From NCBI GenBank assembly GCA_018881555.1, contig JACAXG010000074.1:3603081-3667080 (forward strand): a stretch of DNA of 64,000 bases. The letters run 5' to 3'. Below the pieces are notes generated by a model. The model made no database searches. It was not told the DNA's origin and saw nothing but the letters and a program-made list of their open reading frames with translations. Below, in pieces: positions 46,621-58,500 of the stretch. Every line of letters begins with the position of its first letter. Position 1 is the stretch's first letter. The translations under genes were made by a program, and so were the position numbers. Source of the stretch: Amblyornis subalaris. Lineage: Eukaryota; Chordata; Aves; Passeriformes; Ptilonorhynchidae.

Positions 46621-47530
46621 AGAAATTTATCAACTGTCAACTCTAAGTGTAATAACTGAACATAGTTAAGTTACTATTCAAGCACTAAGAAGAGAGAAGT
46701 TACTTTGTTCAACTGCCATACTGAAATCACTTGTATTTCACAGTTAGCTANGAACAGCAATCTTTTCTCATCATACAATATATGTTCTTTTCACAAGTCA
46801 TTTACTTCCCTATACGTGTAGCCTTTACAGCATTTGGTTCTTGTGAGTGTAGGTAGCATCGGTTGCACTTTGTTGCACTTTGTGTATCCTGCTTTACCAG
46901 CAAATCTCATCTGCACCTTTTCCCAGAACTCTCCAGTCTGACTGCCAATACCATTAGATCCACTACTGGCTTTTAATAGATGAAACACTTCTGTTAGCTT
47001 TGCTTTATTGTGTCTGTCATGGCTAGCATCATGTAACCCATCTAATCGAAAATTTTTATGCAGCTGTGACGGTGTTAGCTGTGATCAGGCTTCTGCTTCT
47101 TTTCNTGGTAGAAATGGCATTAGTGATTTGGGGTTTGCACATGAAATTAGCCATGGGTCATGTACAAGTGGGTACATGGATGCTGCTGTATTTTTAGCTC
47201 TGCAGAAGTGCTGAATGCTGATAGCCACNTTGGAGCAAATGGGAAGTAACAGTGTCTGTGGCCATCTCTGATAGTGAGCTCCTGGTTCTGTGCCTGCCAT
47301 CGTGTTTAAGCTTAAATACAGCTTTTAAATCAGCTTTTCAGCTATAAAAGTATATTCTACCTTTGCTTCCAATATGGGTTTAAATTGTATCATAAAGCTG
47401 TTCCGCAGTGCCTAAATAACCTGCCAGTTACCTGTATGCTGGTGTGTCACAACCACAGACATCATTTTTAGTGAGTTGAATCATTTCTTTAAGGCTATTG
47501 AGCACAACTAATAAAGAAAATATAAAAATA
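46621..47530 (+). other. DTX3L: DTX3L 3' UTR
   Basis: Non-coding AT-rich sequence. AATAAA occurs at about 47510-47515, a plausible end. Another AATAAA overlaps the stop codon itself (46617-46622) and is probably too early to be used. Confidence 0.5.
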
Positions 47531-47675
47531 GCATGTGTGTTTNTGCATTCTTCTGTACAGGTTTTTCCTCCTTTTTGCAATACATATAGCTGTATTTTTT
47601 TTTTTTTTCAATTTAGGAGATTCCCTGAAACACTTATGATTTGGGGCAATTTGGACTCCATGCCACCCCCCTTTT

Positions 47676-47700
47676 TTATTATTATTATTATCATTATTTT
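47676..47700 (+). repeat. TTA/ATT microsatellite
   Basis: Short run of TTATTATTATTATTATCATT downstream of DTX3L. Confidence 0.8.
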
Positions 47701-47942
47701 AAATTTTAAGATTCCCACATTGTGCATAGGCAGTACTACTTTGCCACCTTGACTTTCAGCTTTAGTAATAGTGGGCACTGTTTGGTTTTCATGTGGGTTG
47801 GGATGTCTTTCCAGCTGTGGTTTTGTGTTAATGTATTTAACATTTTACAGTATTCNATGTTCCCCCAGCTTTTCTGTGCAGTAAAATACCAACATTCCAG
47901 TTGTTTCTAAGTGACTGAGCTTTTCTGCACACTGAAACAAGC

Positions 47943-48500
47943 TGTCATTGTCCTTTAGCCCCAGCCAGCAGCTACATGCCACACAGCCACTCGCTCACCC
48001 CCCAGCCTGGGTGGGCAGAGAATCAGAAAGGAAGGGTAAGCCTTGTGCATTGAGATGAGAACAGTTTAATAACTGAAACAAAATAAAATATACTATTACT
48101 AATAATTGTAATGAAAAAGAGACAGGAATAAAACCCACGAGAAACAAGTGATGCACAGTACGGTTGTTTACCACCTGCTGACCGATGCCCAGCCCATTGC
48201 TGAGTAGCAATCGCCCCCCTCAGCTGCCTCCCCCCAGTTTCTATACTGAGCATGATGCTCTATAGTATGGAATATCCATTTGGATCACCTGTCACTCGTG
48301 CTCCTTCCCGGCTTCCTGTGCATCTGGTTTCTTGCGGAGCATGGCAAACTTTTCAAAGCCCTCGACTTGTGGTAAACTCTCCTTAGCAACAACTAAACCA
48401 TCAGTGTGTTGTCAACATTGTTCTCATACTAAATTCCCAACGCAGCCCTGTACCAGCTGCTAAGAAGAAAATTAACTCTATCCCAGACCAAGGCAGCTGT
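47943..48500 (-). mobile_element. LTR of an avian endogenous retrovirus, minus orientation
   Basis: Read on the minus strand, it has the features of a common bird LTR: a left end with AGAGTTAATTTTCTTCTTAG, then a segment around GGAATATTCCATAC, a polypyrimidine segment with TATTAAACTGTTCTCATCTC, a poly-A-signal-like run, and a right end GCTGCTGGCTGGGG. The edges are diverged and approximate, and I see no clean target duplication. No internal viral genes adjoin it. Confidence 0.8.
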
Positions 48501-49491
48501 GAAAATCAAATCTCAACTTCTTTCAGTCTCTCATTTCACCTTCTGTCCCGGTAAGCTAGTTCACTGATGTCAGACCACTATCAGGTAACTCACTGGCTCC
48601 CGTTTTGTCTGTGGCAAAGTTTGCAGGCTGAATCGTGCAGCAGAGTCCTGGTGACTGTCATGGAAAGCTCCTGAAGCCTTTATCCTATAATCAGCTGTAC
48701 AGACCTTTACTTTGTAATCACAGCTGTATAGTTTGGGATTAAATGTACTCAATTCGCAATCACAGTCAGGAATTTTTTCAGGGATGCAGCAAGGGAGGAG
48801 AGCATGTACCTGGGCTAGTTGTGGAGAGAACAGTGCATTAGGAATTAACTGATAAATCAGTCACCAACCAAGAAACAAGGGCATCCCCATGGGCCACTCA
48901 GCAGTGTCTGATGATACCTAGGCTTAGTTGGATGCTTATCATTTTTAATGAGATTTGGTTATTTATCCGTTTCCTCAGTGAACGTTCAGTGAAGTTAGGG
49001 GAAAAAACTTCATTTATCTGCTATTTTAGTGTCCCATATTTGGCCACAAGGGTAAAATATACATCATGAAATAGCTGAAAACTAACCTTTGCAAGGGAAA
49101 GTGCTGAGCACTCAGTGCNGACACATTGGTCTGCGGTGAACACTCATTGGAACCTTGCACCGTTGTGGAAGCATCTCTGGCAAAGAATTATGAAAATGGT
49201 AATTTTGCTTTGCATCACGACTTCATTTGAAAGGGTAAGGCAGGGAAAGNGAGTGTTACCCAGTAGTTAACCATTATAAACTCAGGCGCTGAAAACACTG
49301 TATTTCTGACCCCTGGTTCTTGTACGACTCCGTGGAGGCACCAGGGGCTTGTGCAGCCCGGGAGCGCTGCGAGGGCGGTGAGAGGCCTGTCCTGCCCCGG
49401 TGAGGAGGCGCGGCGGGGACCGGTGCCCATCGGAGGGGGCCGCCTGTTCCCGGCACTGGGCGGAGCCCGGCGCGTCGGGTTTCCTCGCCGG

Positions 49492-49508
49492 GAAGCGAAA
49501 GCGAAAGC
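49492..49508 (+). promoter_or_regulatory. ISRE/IRF element of PARP14 (GAAGCGAAAGCGAAAGC)
   Basis: Identical over 17 bp to DTX3L ISRE element 2, and followed by a similar GGCGG run. It ends 26 bp before the PARP14 ATG, inside a CpG island without TATA. It points to interferon control of PARP14, as known in mammals. Confidence 0.8.
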
Positions 49509-49534
49509 GGCGGAGGGGAGGCGTCGGGGCAGCT

Positions 49535-52500
49535 ATGGAGGGGCAGCGGCCGGGCGCCTTCCCGCTGCTGGTGCGCGGGGACTGGGGCACCGCCGAGCCG
49601 CCGCCCGCCCTCAAGAAGAAGCTGCTCTGCTACTTCCAGAGCCAGAAGCGCTCGGGCGGCGGCGAGTGCGAGCTGCGNGCCGGGACCGACACCGAGACCG
49701 CGACTGGACATATCCGCGTTTGCTTCGCCTGCCCCGAGGGTGAGCGGCCGGGCCGGGCCGGGCCGAGCCNGGGGCGCTGATGGCCGTGCCTGCGCCGCGA
49801 GGGCGGGGAGGGGCGGCCGCATCCCCCTGAGCGGTGTCTGTTCTGTTGGCAGTGAGGCAGCGGGTGCTGCGCCGGCAGGTCCACGAGCTCGAGTGGGGGC
49901 CCGGAGGGCGGCTGTCGCTGCAGGTCACCGCGCTGCCCGCGGACGGCGACCCCGCGCAGGTGAGGCGGGCGTGGGGCCAGGCGGGCGTGGGGCCGGGCGG
50001 GCGTGGGGCCGGGCGGGCGGGCGGGCGAGGGACCGCGGGTGACCGCTCTCCTCTCGTTCCCTTGCAGGAGGCGGGACCGGCCGGCGGGGCCGAGGCGCCA
50101 GGTAGGAGCTGCGGCAGGCGCGGCGCTCCAGGGCTGTCGAGGCACTGGCCCGGGGAGCCCGGGCGGAGGACCNGGGATAGAGAGGGAGGCGGAGCCGCCC
50201 GTTTGGCCGGGCCCGGCGAACAGCGCTCTAGGGCTTTGATTCCCCCCCCCAGCGCTCCCCTTCACTTCCCGACACCCAAACACGATGTAATTCCTAAGAT
50301 GCCGCCCCCGACATACCAGGCGCCGCACAGACCGAATGCGCTATCACGGCTAATAAACACACACGACTNATCAATCCACACANAGCTAATCAATACACAC
50401 ACAGCTAATCAATACACACACGTACACCGCACAATACCCGCACAGCTACTCAATACACACATGGCTAATACACAGAGCTGCACAGCTCATTAATACACAC
50501 ATGCCTAGTGTACATACACGCTAATCGATACACACACAGCTAACACACGGCTAATCAATACATACATGGCTAATACACACACAGCTCGCTGAGCTCTGCC
50601 TGCACAGTGCCTGTTTGTGCCTAGCAGGGCGGGTGCACATGTGAGGGCTGAGGTCACAGGCTGGAAAAGCAGTTTGGTCGATCTTACCATTATCTTTTGT
50701 TTTCTAATGTAGCTGCATTTCCTCTTCTTCTAAACTAGGAAGTTGAGCAGTCNTGTTGGGTCAAACGCACATGACAGAGGCTCTTCCCTCCCAAGGGTGG
50801 ATGTCCTTGGCACTTCTCATGTTCANTGCGAGGACAGTACTGTAGTGCATGTCAGGAGCTGCTCACAGTGGTTCATGCAGCATGACTGTGTGCTAACATT
50901 GTACCTGAGGCTTCTTGAGCTCAGAGTGTTTCTGTAACCAATTCAATATATGGTTTAAAAAGAGGAATCTGTGGAAGTCTGTGATTCTGGCAGTGTCAAA
51001 TGAAACTTAATTCAGGCTGTGTTAGCTCCTGAGTGTACATGAACATGTCCATTTTCTTCTTGAAGTACCCAGTAACTGAGAAATCATTGTCATTTATCTG
51101 TAGTTAATGGACCCCAGGTGTCTCTTCCCATCTGCCAGAATAAGGAAACTCCTGTGTGTACTCAGCAGGAGATGACAGGTAAGTGTGCCATTTACCCAGT
51201 GATGACCATTGTATTCTTGCTCCTTTGGTTTTCTGGACCTTTCTGCTGCAGAAGTGCCCTGGTCGCTCTTGTGGTTTGTGNTGTTTGTCTAATGTAGTGT
51301 AGGAATTGTGATCTCAGTCTAAAAGAAAAAAATGTATTTTTTCTTTTTATGAGTCCCTTTAAAGCCCGCACTTCACTGGCTGCCTCAGACAGCTCAGTTC
51401 CTTAGGGGACGGCAGTGGATGCTGGCCTTTGTTCTGGCTAAGGCTGTCCTTACCCAGACCTTCCCAGCTGCTCCCAGCCTTGCTGGGGCAACCCATGCCA
51501 GAACACTGGGAGCTGTGTAGCCCAGGTACACCTGAGCTGCTGTGGCAGCCAGCATGTATAGACCCCAGGTAACCCACAGCAAGGGCTGGTACTGTAAATG
51601 GAGAGCGTGTGCAGGCAGAAGAGCACTGGTTCCCCTCATTGTGGGTTTGTGAAGAAGTTTTTGTAGCCTTTACTTCTGCTGTGCTTGCCTGGTGATGAAC
51701 TGAAGTGTTTCCTCCTCANATGTTGATATAGCAACTCCCACTAGTGATAGGCTTAACTTGTTTGGGATTCTTACCCTGTTCTTTTCCCTGACCTTATGTG
51801 TGATCTGAACAAAAAGTGGCGTGAAGGCTTGGAAGATAGGAAGCTTGCGTTTTTTCTTAACTTTAGCTAAGGCATTAGGGTGTGATCTTTTATTTCAGAA
51901 TCATGTGAGAAATTGGAAGCAGGAGAAGCAACCTCTAGGAATTCTGTTATAGTAGTAACCACTGCCTTTGGGGAGGAAATAGAAGATGAGATTGTGGAAA
52001 TGTACTTTGAAAATAAAAAGAAGTCTGGTGGGGGGACCATCGAGTCCTACGTCAAAAAGGATCAGCAAGTGATCATCACCTTTCAGGATGAGCGAGGTAT
52101 GATGGTGTGTTATGGGTGTTACACTGCTAAAGCTCCCTTTTAAAAATAGGCCTTTGCTAGTGCAGGATCTCTTTGTGGGCATTGATCCAAGCAGAAATGA
52201 TGTGTTATTGCTATTATTTAATGTGGTGCTCTGTTGTGATGGGAAGATCACATCTCTGTTTTCCTGTGAGACTAGATGCCCAAGAAGTTTTGCAAAGGAA
52301 GCATCACTTGAATAAAATTGATCTGTTTGTGAAACCGTGGCAAGTGGAGACTTTCCAGGAGCCGTGCCAAGTGGAGAACTCTGAAGGATCCCTGCTTTCC
52401 ACCGCAGTTGTACTGGAAAATGTGAAGGAGACGATTAAAGATTGCATGTTAATTATGCTGGTAGAGAATATCAGCGGCTTGTCAGAGGATGGTGGTGACT

Positions 52501-55500
52501 TCAGTGTGGAAATGATACCTGAGTTATGTGCTGCTGTAGTTACTTTTACTGTAAATACTGGTAAGGAGGAGTCAGAATTGACGCTCTTTCTTATTAGCTA
52601 CTTGTTTGCGTGTGTGTGTGAGTGAGATAAAGCAGCGAGTGTTTTCTGTTGTATTTGTAAGGTTTGATCTGGTATTGTGTCCTTTTAGAGGAGGATTTGC
52701 TCTACTCAAGTTAATGCCATAACTTTTATCTAAGGTATAGAGGCCAGTGCAAGTCAGAAAGAGAGGTAGCTCTGATTTGGCTGGTAAACACAACAGGTAG
52801 GACTAAAACCACACTATAACTTAAGCAGTGAAGGATGTACTTGGTCTGAGAACAGATCGAAGGTAAAAGCTGTCATTGCCAAAGGTGTCCTCCTGAGAAG
52901 GTGTAGGCTTTTCTGCCTTACAAGTTATTTGTCTCTCATGTCATGCTCCAGTCCTAAATTTTTGGTGTAGCCTTTAGGAAATAAGTAGATCCTTAAGAAG
53001 CTTAATTGTGTTTCCCTGATGGACGTAAAAGTGGTTTGTCTGTCTTTTACTGTGATGATAACAGGGGGTAAATAGCCAAAATGAGAATGTATTTATCATA
53101 AAACTGAGAGAATTTGNACTGTTAACTTGTGTCTGATTACTTGTGTACAAAGCCATAGCCCAAAAATGAACGCAATCTTGTTTTCTTCTGGGGTTAAGGA
53201 GACCCAGGGATAGTCAGTAGGAAAACAAGTGGCAAGTTCTGGTTGCAGTGATTGTAGTCAACAATTGTGATCAGCTGTGAGGGCANTACTAAGTGACAGA
53301 TACTGAATATGTGGCAAGAAGTAGCTTTGCACCTCTGACTTTGTAATTCAGNGCTTTGATCAGTGCACACTGTGATAGTCTGCTAACACAGTAGCAAAGC
53401 GAGCTCTGAGTTTGNTCTTGTTTTTTCTTCTCCTTTCTCTTTCTAGACACAGAGGAATTTGCTAAAAAGCTCAATCAAAACCACAGAGCAAAGAATCAAA
53501 ACATTACTGCATGGTGCCTTGAGCGAACAAAAAGTGTTAGGGCTGAAAATATACCATCCAATACACCCAGTGACTACATAACCATCTACTTTGAAAATAA
53601 GAAGTGTGGAGGTGCACAAGTGGTGGATGTTCAACAGCTGCCTGATGAAGATGCAGCTATCATTACATTCCGTGACCATAAAGGTAATGCAGGAATGCAA
53701 AACCCTTATTTCTTTGAGAACCTTTCATTTAAAGACGAAAATATGGATTTTTCTAGAGAAATGCCTCCTTTGCCCTTGTGGAACAGCAGATCTGGTGNTT
53801 TGCCAGCAGGTCTCCGCTAACTGCAGTGCAAGCTTCAGTTTTGGACCAGCTGGGCATAAGGCATAGAATTCTTTCCTTTTCTGGACACTTTATTTCACCC
53901 AGGCCTTGATCCTTATAGAGTTCAGGTTGCAGTTTGAGTTCAGTGGAGAATTGAAGCCCTATGGGTGTGGGGGACTTCCCTCCCGCCTGCCACCTTGACC
54001 ACCAGCTGCCCATGGCAACATTTGCTGTCTGGCTCATCTCAGGACAATTTATTGGCAGCTTTTTTGCTGCAGAGCAGGTGCTGTGGCTTGTCCAGTCAGT
54101 GACAGAAAGATGAGTAACTGTGGAAGGTGTAGGACAAGGGGGAAGCTGGAGGTGTTGCAGTGAAGAGGAGAGATGAAGGGAAGTTGAAGGAAAGAGATGG
54201 TCTTTTGGGGGGAAACAGAGGAGCTGTGGTTTGATACNGCTCAGTAATAGTCTGGACAATGACTGAGCTGGGCACTTCAAGTACAGCATAAAAGAGAAGT
54301 GNGGGCAGAGACTCTGCACATCTCCTCCCAGAGGTGGATGCTGTTGTGCTTGACTGTCTACCTTCAGCTTAGTTTCTGGCATGTAAAATAAGTGATTCTT
54401 CAAAAATTTGGAATTATTTCTATCTGGGAAGGGGAGGACATTAATCTAAAAATATTCTTAGAAATAACAAACATTATTATATAGAAAACATAGTTTAAAA
54501 AACCCCAAACAATGAAAAGAAACAAAACAAAAGAGANGATCTTAAGTGCTGACATTAATAATTTGGGGGGTTGTTTGTTTGTTTTAGATGTAACAAATAT
54601 CTTGGCAAAGAAGCATTCACTCAACAAAACACCAATCTCTGTCTATCCTTACTACACCTCGCTTGGAACAGCTCTATATGGAAAGGAAGGGCCACAGATA
54701 AAGAAGCCAGATCCAATTACATTGCCTCTGGATCCCTATATATGGAATTATTTGCAAAGAAATTGTAGCTTAATTGAGGCAATAGATGGTGAAATGGCAA
54801 AGTGTAATTGTGTGCCAGCATGGCCTGAACCCCNCCGTGCAGACCCAGAAGTTACTTTGCATCCTTCAACTATTTTGTCTGAGCGGAAGAGATCAGTATC
54901 TCAATTGGTCAAGGCATGGAAGGAGAAAGTTTCCACAGCATTTTCACACAGCATATCAAAGTATGAAGCAATTCANTATCGAGTAAGCACAGAGGTGTGG
55001 GAAGCCATTAGAAACAGCTTTCCCCAAGATGAAGTTCTGATGATCCCACACATTTCCAAGGATTTACATGTTCTAGTAGGTGAAAAAGAAGTTGTGAAGA
55101 AGGTTGAACAAGAACTGAAGCTTCTGATCGAAAAGGCCACCAGAGAAATTGAAAGACAAAAGCAAAGAACTGAACAAATAGTGCAAGTGAATCCAGGGGA
55201 ATATGGACTTTTGCAGATTACTGGTCTTGAAGAAAAATTTCGTACAGAGTTCCCAGACCTGCAAATAACCTATGATTATTTGCAAAAGATAATTAACCTA
55301 TGTGGAGTGCCTGAGGAAGTGTATAAAGTAAAAGGGGAAATACTCGATCATATGCACAAAATGGTAAAGAAAACAATTAATATCCACCCTGAAATTTTTC
55401 AGTTTTTAGAGCATATTGATAATGAAACCCTGTCACAGAGCCTGTTTATGTCAAAACAAATTAGTGCCTTTTATGAGCTTGGTGCAGGAGATATCATCCT

Positions 55501-58500
55501 GAAAGGGAGTGCTCCTGCAGATCTCCTAAAAGCAGAAGAAGAAATAGAGAAGGAACTGGACTACAAAAGCATTACTTTGGAGGATGAGTCAATCCTCCAG
55601 AAGGAAGAATGGCAGATGCTAACCAAGGAAAACTGCTCTAATGAAGCTGTAACAGTCACTCAGGCAGAGAGTCAGGTCATCATTGCTGGTATTTCTGAAG
55701 CAGTAGCAAAAGCCTTTGAGGAACTTTCCATCTTTNTAGATGAAAACACACAAGTGCAAAGGGTCATCGAAGGAAAGCCCATGGCAGTCATAATGTTTTT
55801 TGAGAAAGAGAAGGTCANTGATTGGGGTGGCTTACAAAAAAAAGGTGTGAAAGTTGACTTCAGCACACAGAAAAAGTGTAGAGTTATATCCTTGAGTGGG
55901 CCGAGGACAAAAGTGCTGGAGGGAGTCAACTTAGTTGAGCAAATTCTGTCTGGCCTGCATTATAAGCGTGTCGTAATTGAAGTGCCAGGAGCCAAGTCGT
56001 ATTTCAAAGAGCAAGAACACCTTTTGGCCCCCCGTGCAAAACAAGATTTCAAGTGTTTAGTCCTACTGGAAGAGCAGCCAGAAGTGCAGCAAGAACATAG
56101 TAACAGAGGCAAGCCCTATATGCAGGTGACCATGGGTGAAACTGTAATAGCNCTTTATAAAGCTGACTTGTGCACTCATCCTGTTGATGTTGTGGTGAAT
56201 GCATCTAATGAAGACCTGAAACACATCGGTGGCCTCGCTGGTGCACTGTTAAGAGCAGCTGGTCCAGTACTGCAAGAGCAGTGTGANGAGTTTGTGAGGT
56301 GGAANGGGAGTTTGCAGCCNGGCTGTGCAGTGATCACGGGNGCCGGGAAACTGCCCTGCAAGAACGTCATTCATGCTGTTGGGCCCAGGTGGAGCAAGGA
56401 GGAACCAGAAATGTGTGTGGATTTGTTGAGGAAGACAGTGAAAAAATGTCTACAANTAGCTGAAACATACAATCATCGTTCCATAGCTCTGCCTGCTGTA
56501 AGTGGAGGGATTTTTGGTTTTCCACTGGAACTGTGTACATATTCGATTGTATCCTCCNTCAAGGAGACCTTGGAAGAATCCAAAGGAAACAGCAGCTTGA
56601 AGGAAGTTCATCTTGTGGATATTGTACAGGATAACATTCAGGCTTTCAGCAAGGCATTTAGAGAAGTGTTTCCAGATTCTTCACCTTCCCAGAGGTCACT
56701 GCCTCAGGCCGGTACAGTTCCTCAACCTAGGAAGCACCGAATTTCTAAGCGTAGCAAGAACTTCCCATTCATAACAACTGAGGAAGGTCTTAACATTGTG
56801 CTGCAAACAGGAAGCATTGAAGATGCTACGGTAAGTGTTCTAAATTATCTGCAATTGAAACATCAAGTGTTTCTTTTGTGTCTTTTTTTAAACACGAAAC
56901 CAATAAACGTCCAGCTGTAGACCATCGTCTGTAATTGGCGATCTTACATGTTTACATGTTACTGAAATTGGCTGTCACTGCTGATAACAAGAATTGCTGT
57001 TANTGTCTTACATGGTAGAGACAGATGGCTGTGCAGCACTGCGTTTGGTCATCTACTGATGCGGAGGCACACAGATCCCAGAATCACAGGCAGGTTAAGG
57101 TTGGAANNGGCCACTGAAGGTCACCTAGTCCAACCTCCATGCTCAAGCAGAGTCCACTACTGAGCATGTTATGTGTCCAGACAGCTTCTGAATATCTCCA
57201 GAGATCCCTGTGGTACATGGTGCATTACAGTTTAGCAGAAGCAGTGGCAGTCAGCAGGAATCGTTCTGGGCTCCAAGCCCTCCTGACACTTCCTTGCTGG
57301 GCAGGAACCATCTTCAGGCAGTGTTGATCTTTTCAGAAATATTGATTATGAGAGGGTGGTACTAGGGCAAAAGCAAAAGAGGGTGCTTAGTTTTGGTTAA
57401 AGCGAGTGCCTTGCTGTGGGAGAGTGGCTGGTGCTTCCAGGCGCTCCCGAGGCAGCATGGACATGAATGTCTGAGCCCGGGCCCACGGCCAGTCATGTTC
57501 TCCCTGCATCTGTGGGATACTGGTCTTTGTTGTGTTATTGATGAACACTGGCATGAAACATTCAGCTGGTATTGCACTTCCTGTGGAGAACCAGCATCAC
57601 TAATTGATTTCCAGTTGCCTACTGCTCTGAATTTCTGGTAGCTGGCTGATAGATACTTTACTGGGATCGCCAATACTGGAAGCAACTCTGTTCAGAACCC
57701 TTCCTGTAATGGCCAGCAAACCCTCTGAGGTATGGATGCCTCCCACAGCTTGTGCATGCAGCTCCTCCAGTTGGCCAGGGCAGAATATATATTAAAATGT
57801 GTATAGGGGCCCTTCCCGAGGAGCTAAATATAGGGCTTGACACGATGTTCATAGCCCTTTGTATTTCTCTCATTTATAAGTTACTACTTTTCTCACTTCT
57901 TTCTCCTTAGATTACCCCCAGTCTTGTTTGTCTTCAGCATCTGCTGCTCCTAGACCAGCTATGCATGGGAGGCCCTGCCTATCTCAGTGAACTCAGATTT
58001 TGGTCTGCGAGCCTCTCTTTGAGAACAAACTTTGATAAATGTTTTTCAAATGGAGGTAGAATGAATAAATCGGGAATGCAGATTTGTTAAGTTTCTCCCA
58101 TCAGGCTGAAATTAATTTCATTGTTAACTCAGCTTTTGTGTTTCTTTGGGCAGGCTCATGATATTAGAATTGAGCATAACTTCTGGTTTATTCCAAAACT
58201 TTGTTCACTCTGGTTGCTGTCCCAAAAATTTACTTTGTAAACCATCAGGCTGTATTTGATTATCCATTCCAAAATTTAAATTTGATACTTCGAAGCCAGA
58301 GTTTTTGCTTGTGTGTTTTTCAGACATCCATTGTTGTCGTCAGCGTTGGCCAAGATCTCCAGCTTGACAAAGGGCCACTTGGTAAAGCTTTGCTAAGCAA
58401 GGCAGGGCCAATGCTTCAGACAGGCTTGAAAAAAGAAGGCCAAGCAAGAACACCTGAGGAAGGATCCGTGTTGAAAACAAAAGGTTACAATCTAGATTGC

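Larger units (their letters stand above)
47531..49340. other. DTX3L-PARP14 intergenic region
   Basis: Contains a TTA microsatellite and an LTR remnant. The rest has no convincing coding frame. The region becomes CpG-rich from about 49,320 at the PARP14 promoter. Confidence 0.5.
49340..50240 (+). promoter_or_regulatory. CpG island at the PARP14 5' end
   Basis: Strongly G+C- and CpG-rich from about 49,340 to 50,240, covering the promoter and the first three exons. Long overlapping open frames here on both strands are an effect of composition. Confidence 0.65.

Noticed and set aside
49274..50493. Overlapping frames of 100-230 codons at the PARP14 5' end
   Set aside because: Stop-poor GC-rich sequence. 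The minus-strand frames have no known domain and shadow PARP14 exons 1-3.
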